A stretch of DNA of 64,000 nucleotides from Moringa oleifera (taxonomy: Eukaryota > Streptophyta > Magnoliopsida > Brassicales > Moringaceae): the NCBI GenBank assembly GCA_021397835.1, contig JAJFZO010000799.1:1054001-1118000 (forward strand). The letters run 5' to 3'. The notes beneath the pieces are model-generated. The model was not told the DNA's origin and did no database searches. It worked only from the letters and a program-made list of their open reading frames with translations. The translations under genes and the position numbers were made by a program. Of the stretch, positions 13,517 to 26,880 are shown in pieces (position 1 is the stretch's first letter; each line of letters starts with the position of its first letter).

Positions 13517-15959
13517 TACTTGACGAACAAAATGGTAGTCTTGACCTTTATGAGAGGAGTGCAAACCTCCATTTTCTTCTGGTCCTTCGTAACACGCAAG
13601 CCTGAAGTGGCATGCAACATTAATTGATAGAATAATGAATGTAACAATTGTAGAAGTAGTCAAGAGAAAAAAAGCAAAATTGATAATACTGTCTTAAATA
13701 TAGTTGTTGAGTAAACCCAAAGAGACATCCAAACCAAGACAAGAGATGATAGGCATAAAAATAGGCAAATAGAGATTCGAAGAGATAGAGGCCAAATAGA
13801 AGAGTTTAAACCTTCACTTCGTAGAATATACACAAGGAGTAGATGCAAATGGAGATCAAAGACCAACATCTCCTAAAAGGGCCTTACCTTATGAGATGCT
13901 AGACTAGGAAGGAGATGAACAAGTTATGCTAATTCCATATGGAGCACAATTATGACACCAGAGAGTACATCTAACTCTAAAAAAAAAATTGAGGCCTTCA
14001 TCAATGGTACCTCAAAGCTTACATAAGAAAAGAATAGTGGTCCAAGGATAGCTGATCTTTTGAGATGAAGACAAGAGGTCCATCCTAAGGAATAAGGAAT
14101 ACAAAGGACAAAAGCGATCATCCTACTAGGAGGGATATGAAAAGACCAAATCAAGAAAATGAACCTAGGTAGGTTCGTCAATAGCTAGCCATACGAAATA
14201 AACCCTTGGAGGTCAACATGATTAGTGTAGGACCAAATCTTAAAAATCTTAAGATTTCTTATCCTTCAATGAAATGAAAATATGACAGAGAACAAGCATG
14301 TGCAGTAGACATAAAGGAATAAAAGAAGTCACTAATGGTGATTAGCTTATCAGAAACTAATGCAAATGATCTTGTTGAATCTTATCACAATCGAGATTTC
14401 AATAGAAGAAACCTATGGCATGAGAAAAAGTTAAGAACTGCCATCAATTTTTTTAGGTATGATTAGCCATCATCTTAGAGTAAGGCTAACTGGTTTTTAG
14501 AAAGTTGAGATTCTAAGTAGGGTGTCGGTTATGTTTAGAGAAGGATTAAAACCTCCAAACGCCAATAATTAGCACTATTTTGATTTCTTTTCTTGAAAAA
14601 TAATTTTAGAGGTGTTTTGATGAAAGTACATAGGACTTCATATTTATTTCATCCCGATATAATAAAACATTTTTTAGGAAGAAGAAAACGATTTACACTT
14701 ACTTATCTCTTTTACACCTTAATATCATTATTATTATAAAAATAAGCCTTATGAAGAAAAATTATAATATAATTTTAAAAATATACCTCTCATTCTATAA
14801 CATGATTCTGTTATGTTTTTATAATTTAAATATTTTAAAACATATAATTTAATAGAAATTAAGTAATAATGAACTTAGTTCCACTAATTTTATTTGAAAA
14901 ATTGAATATGTTGTAATAAATGAATACAAGAAGTGAGATTGAATACCTCTTGAAGTCTCTTACACTTTTCATAGTATTTTCTCTTCTTCAAAATGATCGA
15001 CTATAGAATTTCAATAGAAATTCTTTTGGAAAGAAATAAAAACTATGAAAGCTATAAAGAAAGATTTTGAGAGAATTTTTCCTTGCTTGCTATGAATGTT
15101 TGAGAGTGCAATGAAAAATTTCTTCCTCCCATAACTAAAAAATCGACGTTTATTTATAGAATTCCCATAGTATAAGTTAACATCAAATGGTGACGGGTAC
15201 AATACGCCTGGTAGCCTTTATCTTTTAGCTCAGCATAGTCCACTTCACCTTGTGAGGTTTATTGAGACTTTTATGAAGTGTGTTTATTGATTTTAACTTG
15301 ATTTTCACACTCTTTGGCCTCATCTAAGTGGGAGAGCTCTTTCAATTCCCCTAATCCTTGTCTGGATGACTCAAGAATAAGGTTGCTCAACTGACTTTCA
15401 CCGCGTCACTCAATTCCCTTAAACTTAAGGCTTGATATCGATTTTTAATTGCAATTCTTAATGTTCTTTTACATTTTACCATTCTCTATATATAATTTGG
15501 TAGCATCACGGAATGACATTCGGCCACGTCAATAAATGAAATGATAAATAAGTGATGTTTTAACCTAACACATCATTAGTGTTGCACCACTAGTGTTTAG
15601 CCAGTTGGTTCTCCTTGCCACGTTACTAATCTCCTTGCACTATTAACAACCAGATTACCTTGTCAATAGAAGCTTCCTTGACTAGTTACATTGTGCCACG
15701 TCAGCTTACCTTGCCATATCAACAGCATAACTTTTGAAGATTTTTTCCTTTCCAAATATCTAACTTTCCATTAAAAGATTTTCGTTCATTCTTTTGAGTC
15801 TTCCTTGCAATCTTCCTCATTACTTTGCTTAAGCCATCACTCTTTACCCCCTTCTAATTTTTACAAACTCACTCAAGACTAGTCTTACTCTCTCTAGTAA
15901 AGTTTGTTCTCTCTAGGTAAATTTTCATTCTGTTTATTCTTTTCCTTTCCTTTGCTGTA
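13517..15959. other. Unassigned region with LTR-like promoter fragment
   Basis: No gene recognised. Frames at 13660-13869 and 13924-14181 on the minus strand have no domain. Between about 14940 and 15420 the minus strand resembles an LTR U3/R region: a TATA box at 15151-15160 followed by a leader-like stretch. From 15480 to 15960 the plus strand has a promoter- and leader-like composition directly ahead of the Gag remnant. Confidence 0.4.
15151..15160 (-). promoter_or_regulatory. TATA box of a possible LTR (minus strand)
   Basis: The minus strand reads TCTATAAATAAACG, a good plant TATA context, and is followed by a leader-like sequence without a long open frame. This pattern is typical of retrotransposon LTRs, but no matching second LTR was found, so the assignment is tentative. 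Confidence 0.35.
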
Positions 15960-16560
15960 GTTAGTATAGAATTTATAGGTCTGTCGATGATTACTACTAG
16001 GGATTTGGAAAGGATTAGAAAAATGTATGGGATTCCTACCTCAGTGGGCATGGTGATACCTACTCTTGATAAGAGACCCTAGTCTGAGAAGTTAGGCTCC
16101 TTCTGTGTGTTCGAGGAATATCTCAAAGGAGCTTTAAGACTTCTTTTAAACACAATATTTAAAGTAACCTATGATAATTATAAGCTATTCCTCTCACAAT
16201 TGGTCCTTAACTCTTATAGAATCCTTATTGCCTTTTTTACTAGGTCATCCTTAGTTTTTTTCTAGGTTTTCTTAAACTAAAATAGCTACAAAGTAATTTA
16301 GGACACCTCATGATGCTTTGGTATTTCTCATTAAACACTAGAGACACATACTTTTGGGTGTTTTAGAATAGAATCCCTCTTATGATTAACTAATGGACTT
16401 ACCTAAATCAAGAGTATTGTGCTAATGCTACCCTCTATGAGCTTTTTGCTGCTTCTATATAGACTCTAGCATGCTTTGGTATTGTTGGCCATTTTTATGT
16501 ACTTTGACAAAGGACTACAGAGAAACTCAAGCTTGAAAATTTTATGCGTATTGAGTGAAA
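15960..16560 (+). pseudogene. Gypsy-type Gag remnant (PF04195 'putative gypsy type transposon'-like)
   Basis: The plus strand reads IRKMYGIPTSVGMVIP, then a TAG, then GSFCVFEEYLKGALRL, then SQLVLNSYRILIAFF. This order matches the N-terminal domain of Tat-type gypsy Gag proteins: an R..Y.IP segment, a VYE..L.GLRFPL segment and a QL.PN.WR.L segment. Stop codons at the start and after the domain show it is dead. The coding similarity fades after about 16500. No LTR pair could be paired with it. The role in life would have been the particle structural protein of a Ty3/gypsy element. Confidence 0.65.
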
Positions 16561-19500
16561 TCTCCTTTAAAAAGTATAGTTTATCAAAGAGAAATGGTGA
16601 ATGAAAGTTAAAAAAAAGAAATTAGGTGAGAGAAATTAATAATCTTTAAAGTGAAGACTGATTGAGAAAATTAATGATATGTCTAACAGTTTTCTTGTCT
16701 TTGATTTCCAATGATGTAGATCTTTGTTATTCTTTATTTTTTATTTTAATAATAGAAAGTATTATTATGTATATCTTTATTATTCTTTATTCATAATCAT
16801 AAGCAGTCAACAATTGTATAGTTTATATGTTGGAAGTTGCTAGATACACTATAAAAAAAAATTGTTTTCCAACAAAAATTTGTATTTTATTTGAACTTTA
16901 TCATAATTCCCAAAAAAAAATTATTATTGGAGTGTTAAAATTAATTTTTCATTTGTTTTATTTTAATATTTTATTGACATTTTTAATTTTGTTTTTTAAA
17001 AATTCTAATTGACAATATTATTCGAAATTTGTTTTGAAAAATTTCAATAGTCATTTTCTTTGAATATACTAATAGAATCTCCCATTACTTGAAGCCCTTC
17101 ATTTCTTCGGATTTCATTTTTCTTTTCCTTCTTTGTTCATTCTCTCTCCCCCTTCGTATCCAACTTTAATGTTCAACTTGCTTTTCTTCTTCTTCTAGTG
17201 ATGTGCTCATATTCTCTTGCATTTTGCTCCACTTGGGTAAGTTTTTCAATTACCCCAAATCCAAAACTAATTTCAGTTATTTTGTTGTGCTTATTTTATG
17301 TTAATTCATGAATTTACATTATTAATTGTTTGTATAAATAATTAGAATATTATATAATTATAAATTAGATGTATGATTGGCTATTTATGTTTGTGTTTAT
17401 GTCCAAAAAAGGATGCATAAATTGACAATGTGGGCAATATATTTCAATAAACTGATTCAAAATTTTGATGTATGAGTTGCTTGATTTGGTTTTATGAATT
17501 TTAAGTATTTTTTTATGGATTATAGCATTTATATATTATTAGGGTAATTCTTTTTGAATTTAAGAAGAGGAAATAGGGATCATGTAAAATGTTTTATTTG
17601 AATTTCTTTAGGATACATCGGTGGTTTGACATTGTTTTATGATTTTTAATTTTTTAATAAATTGTAAAATATTTGTATTACTAAGATAATTATGTTCAAA
17701 TTTAAAAATATAAAATAAGAATAATGTAAAATTTTGTTGCTTGAATTGTTTTATCATATTAATTGGAAAATTTTAAACGGATTCAGATATAAATCTTTAT
17801 AGAATTCAACTTGTTTCATAATGAAATCATTTAAAATTTGAATTGAGTTCAATTTAGAAGAATCATCTCAACATGGTGCTTTATGATTAGAATCCATGCT
17901 GCATACTTGGTGCTGTTTATTGCAAAGGAAAACAATCCTTAATCGTAGCAATATGGCTAATTAAATTATGATAATTTTTTTCGTGGTTATTTTCATTTTA
18001 TGTAATTAAAAAGTGACAAAATTATATATTATTATATTGATATCAGTTAATTAAATGTTAATATATTTATAACCTAATGGATATCGATAAAAAAATACAA
18101 CTTTTTTTTATTTAGGATATTTTTCATGTTCACACTCATCTGTAAGTTTCAATTATTTTATATATATATATATGAATTTTTACAAATTTTATTTTTTAAT
18201 TAACTTTTTTCATAAGAAAATATAAATAATATTTTAAAAAATTCAATTACTATTGTTATTTAATTTGTTTTATAAATTGTTTATGATTTTTTTTCATGGA
18301 TTAAATTGAGCTTCTTAGCAAAATGTACTTTTTACTAATTAAATTTATTTAAATCATATGCAAATTCTTATAAGAAGTTAAAGGAGAATTTTCCTGCACC
18401 AAGATCATCTATTGACACATACACATATGCAAAATTTCGGGAGAAGTAAAGTTGAACCAAAAATTAAAAACGAGGATCTTGAAAGATTAGGGTTCTCTTT
18501 TGCAGTCTTATTACTTTGGATTTTTAAAAATTAAATGAGCATTAAATCAAGGGTATCCCCGTGGTTGTAATCTAGACTAACCAATTACAGTACAACATAT
18601 GCACATAATTAAAGTCTAAAGATTAAGATTATATTTGAGCAATGTGGATCAAGCTAGCTTTTGTATCACCCAACCATTTAATCTGATTAAGAAAAACTTA
18701 AATTACTGTTGTTAAGAACTCCTCATCTAAACAAAAGGAAATATATTTAATAAATCAAGGCTGTAAATTATATGGGGACAATTATATGTTTCAATTGCCT
18801 AAGTTGTATCCCGTTTAATTCTTTATAGTTACTTTAGCAACCAATTGTCGCAACAATTAATTTCTTTTTTACAAATTGAAACAAATACTAGCGTCATGAT
18901 TTGTGGATGATTATCAATTTCTCTATTGTGACATACTATATCACAAAAGTGTCATAATTATTACTTTTTTGGCAGTAAATTTTTTGCCAAACATGTGAAA
19001 ATAAATTGAAGACTTATGAACATGATTCAATCCCAAAATAAACAAAATCCCATGTAAATGCTATTATGAATTAATTAAAAGGAACGTGTTTGGTTTGTAT
19101 AATATAACTTTGACCTAAGTTTTAGCAACTACAATATATATATATATATGTATATATACACACATTTTGCAACCATAAATGTCACTGAAATTTATTGAAA
19201 TTTTGTTGAAATTTAATAAAATTTGGTTAGAATGTTATATTTAAACAGAAAATGGTTTGTTGGACCAATCTTGCATCAAAAATCTGATTTTGAGCAAAAG
19301 TCATCTAATGGTGGAATTTGCAATGAAATTCCAACAAAAAATTTCCATTAAAGAAATAAATAAAATTTTCAATTAAATTATTTTAAATATATATATTAGA
19401 TAAATAAAATTTCGAACTACTAATATTTTATACATATTTTTCGCTAGAATTTTGAAAATTTTAACGAAAATATTACCATTAGAATTCAAGAAAAAATTGA

Positions 19501-20589
19501 AGTTTAATTATTGAGTTTGAACTAAATATTTCTCCTGAAATGAGTAAATATTGTATATTTTAATAACAAGTTCAACTAAAAATATTTAGTTGGAAATGTT
19601 TTCGGATTTTCAACGAAATGTAATCCCTTCAAAAATTTAGATAATTCTTTTTAAATATGTATTTTAAAGAAGAAATTTTTTTGAAATTATTTAATAAAAT
19701 AATATATTTGAAAATATTTAATTTTATGGAATCTCAACATTAACTTTTTGTAAAAATACTGTTGAAATAGCTTTCAAAAATTATCAATGATTTTTTAATG
19801 AAAATTTATAATTAAAAATTTTAAATTAAAATTTAAAAATAATTTATTTATTTTTTAAAAAATTTAATTATATATTAGCGATTATATAAGTAAATTATGA
19901 AGTTAATATCATTTAAATCCTAAAGAATATTATCTGTATCTCTTAATTGAACTTTAAAACGTCTCCAAACATATCTCATTGATTAAAAAAAAAGTCAAAT
20001 TGAATATTAAGATATCAAATTGACCATTGAGTCAAACTATTTAAAAAAATTAAGTATATTTTCTTTGTTAAAATGCTTAAAAAATGATTTAATAAATTTT
20101 ACTTTTTATTTTGAGTCATTCACTCAATTTGCAATAATTTTTTACACGCCATCTAATTATTACAATTATTTAAAATTTTTGACAATAAAGTTTTTTTAAA
20201 ACATATTTTTAGTACTTATAAATCTTTTTGAAAATTTTATTATTAAAGTTTAAATATGTTTTTTTTTTTACGTTCATAAAAGATTTCAAGTGAAAATTCG
20301 TAGTGCAAGATCCTCAATTTAGATATCTCTAATTTTTAAATTTTTTGATAATACTTAATTTAACTACTTTTCCTCAATTAGAATCTAATTGAAAATGTTT
20401 TAAAGTTTAGAGAAAAAATTAGGAGAGAGTATTTTTTAATGTTTCAAATGACATTTACCTTAAATTATATTATATCTTTTTATTAATTCATAAACTATTA
20501 TTTAGTTAATTATAAAATAAAAACTATAATATCAATTATCAAAATATTCAAGTAAATAATAAAGAAATTAAAAAAAAAAGAATCCTAAT
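16561..20589. other. AT-rich region, no gene; possible weak CACTA-like ends
   Basis: No coding sequence recognised. A CACTATAAAAAA start at 16847 and a ...ttcgtagtg end at 20305 resemble CACTA termini, and the interval 19180-19700 is full of gttgaaattt / caacgaaat motifs like subterminal repeats. The 3-bp flanks differ (ata and caa) and the two ends share little beyond CACTA, so an element is only a suggestion. TA-rich runs occur near 18160 and 19137. Confidence 0.35.
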
Positions 20590-21500
20590 CTAATCGTCTC
20601 TTAACTCATCATCCCCATTAATACCACCATCAGCAGCTTGTTGACTAGAAGAAGTAGCATGCCATCTTAAAGAAACACCTTTCTACTTGATCAAATGTAT
20701 TTCTTTAATGAGCTTCTTAATAAGCTCCCTCTTTGATTCATTTTTATTCCACATTTTTTTTATACCTCAATGCATTCTTTTTATATCTTAATGCATTGTT
20801 TTGGTCACTTGATGCGTTCTTATTATATTTGTTCCTCAAACTCTAAGATACGGCCCATCATTTGTTGCATTGCACTCGGATGGACAACTATATAAGACTA
20901 CTAAACCATATGCCCTACCCATCTTTTTTTTTTTTTTCACTTATCACCTCAAAAAAAAAAAAAGAAGAAAGTGAAATCATTAACAAATAATCATAATTCT
21001 ATGTAACTTTCTCCCTGGATCACATGTTGGTCTACTTATTATGCTTAAATCAGGCAAATACCTTTGGGATGTTAAGCTACCTTTTTAGCACCGTAGCCAA
21101 ACAAGTAATGAATAAAAATTAAAAATTTATTAAGGGTAATCAATTATAACATAATTATGTGAAATTGATTGATTGAATTAAAAACTTACCATGTGTTTTT
21201 TGTACTCTGAAATGGAAATAGATCCCTTTGGATGCACGTAGGCCTTACTAGTTGCATGATTGCTCTTACACCTCTTTGATGCCTATAAAAAAGTTAGGTT
21301 TGCCATCCATCTAGCCTATAATGCTTTCCAAACTTCTTGGCCCATCAAATTTTTCCTTAACTTTGTTTAAGATTCAGTACAAGACTTTATTGAATGACCT
21401 CTATGCATCTAGTCCCCTAAATCCATCTAATTGCATTCTTCGTAAACATATCTTACCTATATTGTTTTTACAATCATATTGGACCCAAATTAGTTAGTTG
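20590..21500 (-). pseudogene. Second broken En/Spm-type transposase (Transposase_24-like)
   Basis: On the minus strand the frame reads GQEVWKAL, stop, ARWMANLTFL, stop, ASKRCKSNHATSKAYV, HPKGSISISEYKKHM. This is the family's W..L...W, SxK...NR and H.GSxS..E+ sequence, and it ends at a perfect ATG|GTAAGT donor at 21190. Downstream pieces include a basic coiled-coil-like stretch (KRELIKKLIKEIHLIK) and an acidic C-terminus (SSSSQQAADGGINGDDEL) with its stop at 20590-20592, as expected for this family. In-frame TAG codons and frame changes mark a pseudogene. It differs from the copy at 4962-5830, so it is a separate subfamily. Clear CACTA ends around it were not found. Confidence 0.65.
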
Positions 21501-22327
21501 ACCATGTAAACTAACTAAAAAGATAAAACTAAATAAGAACAAGTTGAATGGGAGATTCAAGCCTTGAACTTATCTTAGGTGTTTCATAAGAAAATCTAAA
21601 GGTGAAACTAATTAGGCTTATTTACAAAATTCTACATATTACTCAATTGCCAAGAGTATAAAGCAATAGTGTAGAATTAAAGAACTTTTATGAGAGCCTT
21701 ATTTCCTAGTATAATTATAGATTTATTAGACCAAATCAGACAAAGTTCTACCTAACTTCCTAATATTCTCATTCATATTATCATTCATTATGTGTTCAAT
21801 TACTTGAAAAGAAATATATATATTCATATATATATATTCATATATATATATATATATTCATATATATATATATATATTCATATATATATATATATATATA
21901 TTCATTCAACCTATTGAAATTTTCTTAATTGGTCAAAATTAATCATTTGGAAACATAAATGGATCAACTATCAAACAATAAGTTAAATGAAAAGCTCTAA
22001 TAATCGCTGTGGGTTAAGTAATAATGGCCAAAAAGGTTCCATCATAGACCTTTAAACTTAGAGCTAAGAGATGTTATCTTAAGAATCAACAGCAAGGGTA
22101 TCTTCCATAGTGGCCATTTAAGTGCAATTAGAAATATTCCAAACAACCTCATGAATATTAAACAACAAAACATGATCTATGGATTATAAGTATGTATCAT
22201 TTTAAAAATTACTTCAAGTGAAGTCAAACTATATGAACAATAATTACAAATTAAACATTATGAGAAACACAATTCTAATTTCTTCATATAATTCAATAAT
22301 TGGTATTTTTTCAAATTTGGGCTTACA
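21501..22327. other. Spacer with TA microsatellite, no gene
   Basis: No gene recognised. The last 33 bases (about 22295-22327) match the bases just ahead of the second Copia LTR at 32631, so the left edge of the Copia array lies near 22295 rather than exactly at the LTR. Confidence 0.55.
21813..21903. repeat. TA microsatellite interrupted by ttca
   Basis: Runs of alternating T and A are broken by regularly placed ttca. The successive TA blocks lengthen towards the right, giving a compound microsatellite. Confidence 0.95.
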
Positions 22328-22767
22328 TGTAATATTCATAACAGGTGGCTTTGTCAATAAATGTCAAGCCTAATAATGTTATCTAATATATATTTTAGTA
22401 ATGAGTTATAGATATATCAATATGTAAGAGATATGGACCAAGTGTGTAGAAACCCATGACTTATTTATGTTATTATGATGAGCTAATAACATAATTAGAT
22501 ATATGAAGTAAAAAATATGGTTATGGTCCCCAAAAGATAGTTGGAAAGAATTATATTAAGTTGTAGAAGTTACAAAAGTTATTTCAAAGTTATAGTACAA
22601 AAGTAACTTCCATTGATTTTGATAAAGTCACTAATCTTAAGTTGTATATTTCATGATCAATATGATCCTATTAAGTATATGATCATGTTATGTTGAAATT
22701 TAATTCTGACTTTTGCAATAGAGATTTAACATATTCATGTTAATTGGAACCCTATGATTTCTTACAA
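22328..22767 (+). repeat. Copia LTR, first copy
   Basis: Begins TGTAATATTCATAAC and ends ...TTTCTTACA, immediately followed by a primer-binding site. Compared with the second LTR it lacks about 97 bases, roughly the equivalent of 32912-33009. The junction lies at short repeats of acttc, which fits a microhomology deletion. Confidence 0.8.
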
Positions 22768-22785
22768 TTGGTATTAGAATAAAGG
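22768..22785 (+). other. Copia primer-binding site, first copy
   Basis: The sequence attggtattagaataaag resembles ATTGGTATCAGAGC, complementary to plant initiator tRNA-Met, the usual primer of Copia reverse transcription. It directly follows the ACA end of the LTR. Confidence 0.75.
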
Positions 22786-23213
22786 ATACATGAATCATGA
22801 TGGATGCATATTGATTATTATCTTGAGATTAAACACATGAAGTTTTGTTTATACTTTACAGTTTGTTCTGTGAATTTGTGGTTTATTTCTTGGATTCAAT
22901 GTGTTATGAATGAAAAACCATCATGAAATTAAGAATCATTCACCTTTATCTAAAAATAAAAAACCAAATTTGGATGTGAGATCTATTACATATCAACATG
23001 CGGTAGTGCAATAGATAGTTGTGGATTATGTGTGTTGCTTAGTGTACATCCTATTGTCGAACGTGTGGGATCAAGCAGTATTGGTGTCGACAAAGCACTA
23101 GAACCATAGCATTGGTATGAGCATTGCCTACCATACTATGAGGCATAATGAACCCACAAGTGATAAGTGCTAGGCATTTTAAAGAGCCATCGTTAAGCAT
23201 CCTACAGAGCATT

Positions 23214-25272
23214 TACTACTATAAAAATTATAACAAGTGACAATAATTTAACGACAGTTATTCAAAAAACTATCATGAAAAGCTTTCTTAACACTTTAAT
23301 GACAGTTCTTCCAAAACTGTCATTAAAAATAGGGACTTTAATATCACTTAACAATAAACTAATGTTAAAGATTATCCTTTCATGCTAGTTCAATAAGAAG
23401 TGGCATTAAAAGACCATCTTTGGTATTTTAATATCCTTTCAATAAGAACTAGCATTCTTGAAGAACTGATCTTAAAGGCTTTCACTAACATCACCAATGC
23501 TGGGATGGGGACAACCTTTAATATCTTTCATGCTAGTTTTGCTACAATTAGTGTGAAAGATTATGTCCTTCAACGCCAGTTTTGCTAGAAATAGCGTTGA
23601 AGGATATCCAATGCTCTTCACATTAGTTTTGGTAGAACTGGCATGCAATGTAGCTTTTAATGCCAGTTCTGCCAAAACTGGCATTAAAGGTTATCTAACT
23701 TTGGTTTAAGTAGTTAAGGATCCTTAATTCGTCTCTAGATCCTGCCAGCTATGAGGCATGCATTTTTTACTCTCTCCTTCATCCTTCTCTTCTTTGCTAT
23801 TTGTTTAGAAGCAACTAGACCAGCTGCTAGCAGCCGTACTACCTCTTTTCAGCCTTTTTCCTCTCTATTCTCCATCCAGAAGCAGCTAAGCCAATTGCTG
23901 ACAGTCATACTTTTTCTTTTCAGCCCTCTCCTTTTTGGTTTTTATCTTGAAGTAACTAGACCAGCTGCTGGCATGGTAGCCGCACTGCCTCTTTTCTAGC
24001 TTTTTCCTTTTTACTCTTCATTCAAAAGTAGCTAGGCTAACTGCTGGCAACCGTACTTCTTCTCTTTAGCCCTCTCCTCTTTAGTCTCTGTATAGAAATA
24101 GTTAGACTAGTTGATGGCATGGCAATCGCACTACCTTTCTTTCGGTCTTCGCCTCTTTGTCTCCATTTAGAAGCAGCTAGGCCAGCTATTGGTAACCGTA
24201 CTTTTTCTCTCCCGTCCTCTCCTTTTTAGTCTCTATCCGAAGCAACTGGACCAGCTGCTAGCATTGCAGCTGCACTACCTCTCTTTTGGCCTTCTTTTCC
24301 TTGCATTTCATCTCAAAGTAGCTAAGCCAGCTATGGCAACTGCATTGCCTTTATCCAGCCCTTTTCTGTTTGCTCTCTCCTTGCTCCTTATCTCTCATTT
24401 GTTTTAATCTTCACAATGAGTAGTCACACCCTCCCCCTCCATTCCTTCATCTTTGGCATTCAAACATATGCAAGTATTTCGGTATAGATTCAAAATTTTT
24501 TTATAAAATTTATTTTTCATAATTTTTATTTAATTTGGTTAATTTTGGTTTAAAAAATATATTAAGAATGTATATTATTTTATGAAGTTCTTTATTAAGT
24601 ATGTTTGGATAAATATATTTGGTATGAATGAGTTTATATTGATGAATTTAATATTTGATAATTATTAAGATTTTTAGATTAATTGATAAATTTATTAGAT
24701 GTTAATTAGATGAATTTATATTCTAATGTTAACTATAATTTTTAAGATTTTGGTTCCATATTGTGAAAAAATGTATTGATGTATACGGTTGATATAGAAG
24801 AGATGAAGAATTTTATATATGCAGCTTTTGGATAATTTGAAAATAAAAATTTTATATTTATTTTAAAACTAATAAAAAATATATACTTTTAATGACAGTT
24901 CTATTACAATTGTTATTGAAACAGAAAACTTTTAATGACAGTTTTATTATAATTATCATTAAAGGGAGGCTTTTAATGACAGTTTTATTAAAAATGTTAT
25001 TAGAAAGGACCCCTTTTAATGACAATTTTATTAAAACTATCGTTAAAGGGGGAGGTTTTTAATGATAGTTTTATTAGAACTGTCGTTAAAAAGGACCATC
25101 TTTAATGGTAGTTTTAATAAAACTGTCATTAAGCATAGGTGCCTTTAATGACAGTTTTCAATAATTTTTATTAAAATCTTTCCCTCTTTAATGACATGAA
25201 CAAAGATACAGTTCTACAACTGTTATTAAAAACTATTTTTAGCTGTCATTAAAGTTTTTATTTGTAATAATG
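23214..25272. mobile_element. Non-autonomous CACTA element inside Copia, copy 1
   Basis: It is flanked on both sides by ATT (23211-23213 and 25273-25275), a 3-bp target duplication. The termini are decayed here (TACTAC... and ...aataatg), but the sister copy at 33619-35629 keeps CACTACC and ...aatagtg. Both ends consist of arrays of roughly 33-base imperfect palindromes, such as tgccagttctgccaaaactg near 23660 on the left and aatgacagttttattagaac units near 24890-25250 on the right. The centre holds a minisatellite. There is no transposase, so it would have needed one in trans. Confidence 0.82.
23808..24395. repeat. Minisatellite of about 73 bp in a dimeric pattern
   Basis: About eight imperfect units each begin with a variant of agaagcagctagaccagctg and continue with a pyrimidine-rich half (cctctcctctttggtctc). 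Units alternate between a form of about 70 bases with gcaaccgtactt and a form of about 75 bases with gcatggcagccgcact, so the true period is a dimer near 146 bp. The open frames here arise from this repeat and are not genes. The same block is present at 34196-34790. Confidence 0.8.
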
Positions 25273-26079
25273 ATTAGTGCTAGGCCAAGTTTGGGCACTT
25301 ATGTATATTAATAGGATGAAGCCCATGCACCACTGTTTTAGGCCTACATGATTGGTGTCCACGCAATTACAAGGCCCCTTAATTTGGTTAGTAGGATGTT
25401 AGGCATGTTGCCCAGCTTTATTGCAAGGCCTAATGTTGGGTAAGATGCCCAGCAATACTGAGGGGTCTACTAGGCATTTACGTCAGCAATAAGGTAAAGC
25501 CTAAGTGGAATCCACTGGATCTACTTTATTTAAAAATAATAATAAATCATAAATAATGATAATAATAAATACAGTAAGGTAATAAATATTTAGTTGATTT
25601 TTTAAAAAATTTTTGGTAATGTAATTATTTACACACTTGTAATAAAATGAACTAATATAATCACCAAAAAGTGGTAATTATTGGGTATAATTTAGTGCAT
25701 TTATGTAAATAAAATTGTATATTTATTCTAAAAATAATCGATCCAAAGGAAGATCAGTTTAGGCTAAATATATATATGGTAACTCATTAAAGAAAAATAT
25801 TGTATATCATGTTTGTAATATGTTGGTCCAAGGAAAGGGATATTATACGGTCGATAATTTTGAGTTATGTTTAAAGACTATCTCTGACAAGTTTTATCTT
25901 AGTTTAAATTTTAAATACAATATTGTATTTGGTATCTTGTTATGGGTCCACATATATGTGTATATAGTTATGCTTATTTGGAATTACTTGCTAAAATATG
26001 TGCATGTTCAGTTTGTAATGTGAGTTCTATTATTTATGTTCTATAGCAAACTCTATATCTACCAACATCAACAGCATTT

Positions 26080-26880
26080 CAGTGCCTAATGATACTAACT
26101 TCAAGAAATAAAAGGAACATATAATGATCGGGTTTGATCGCATGGATCTAGATGATGCATTTAAGTAGGATTGTTTTGTGGCTATGACTAACAAAAGTAT
26201 TATTGAGTAGAAGGCTATATTTAAGACATGAGAATAATTCAACCGCATATGCCTTAGGATCATGAAGTTATCCATTCTAAAATCCATCAAAGGCTTAAAC
26301 CTTAAGGAGGAAGACACAAAGTCTTTCCTCAAACGTATTATAGATCGATTCACTACCAATAAAAAGGTCAAGACAACTATTATTTTGACCAAGCTTGCAT
26401 TTGTGTGGTATAAAGAAAAGAAAAACATTAGAGAGTACATCATATAGATATTCAATCTAGTTAAAGACATAAGACATTAAAGTTGAAAATACCTAAGAGC
26501 ATTCCTTATGCATTTGGTTTTCATATCTTTCCCACATACATTATTTCATTTAAGTAAGTTATAACACTTTGAAAGAAAAGTGGACTCTCAATGAGCTTAT
26601 TACTTAATGTGTATAAGAAGAGGAGAGAGTAAGGTATGAGACATCTGAAAGTGCTCATTTTGCATCCACCTCTTAAGACCTAAATGAAAAAAGAAAAAGG
26701 ACCAAGGGTAAGGGTAAGAAAATTGCAAACCCTAAGATAACATGCCATAAGAAGCAAAAGAAATAAGATAAATAGTTCGCTTATTTCTTCTATAAAAAGA
26801 CTGGTCACATGAGGAATGAGTATCCCAAGTATGCCAGTGGCATATTAAGAAAGGTATGCTTCTAAACTTCGCTAGTTTAG
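26080..26880 (+). pseudogene. Copia gag, first copy, broken
   Basis: Pieces read as a UBN2-type Gag: FDRMDLDDAFK, a stop, MKLSILKSIKGLNLKEED, DRFTTNKKVKTTIILTK, and WYKEKKNIREYII, a stop. A lysine-rich tail and a zinc-knuckle position follow at about 26777-26837. The knuckle reads YFFYKKTGHMRNEYPKY where the family has CxxCxxxGHxxxxC: all three cysteines are tyrosine and only the histidine survives. In life the protein would form the particle and bind the RNA. Several stops and frame changes make it inactive. Confidence 0.75.

Noticed and set aside
3825..13519. The whole 9.7 kb interval as one giant CACTA element
   Set aside because: The 3-bp flanks differ (aag and tac), and the two halves are inverted copies of each other, which fits two related elements better.
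23751..24407. Leucine- and phenylalanine-rich frames that look like membrane proteins
   Set aside because: They lie in the 73-bp minisatellite of a CACTA element, and the pyrimidine-rich repeat creates the apparent hydrophobic protein.
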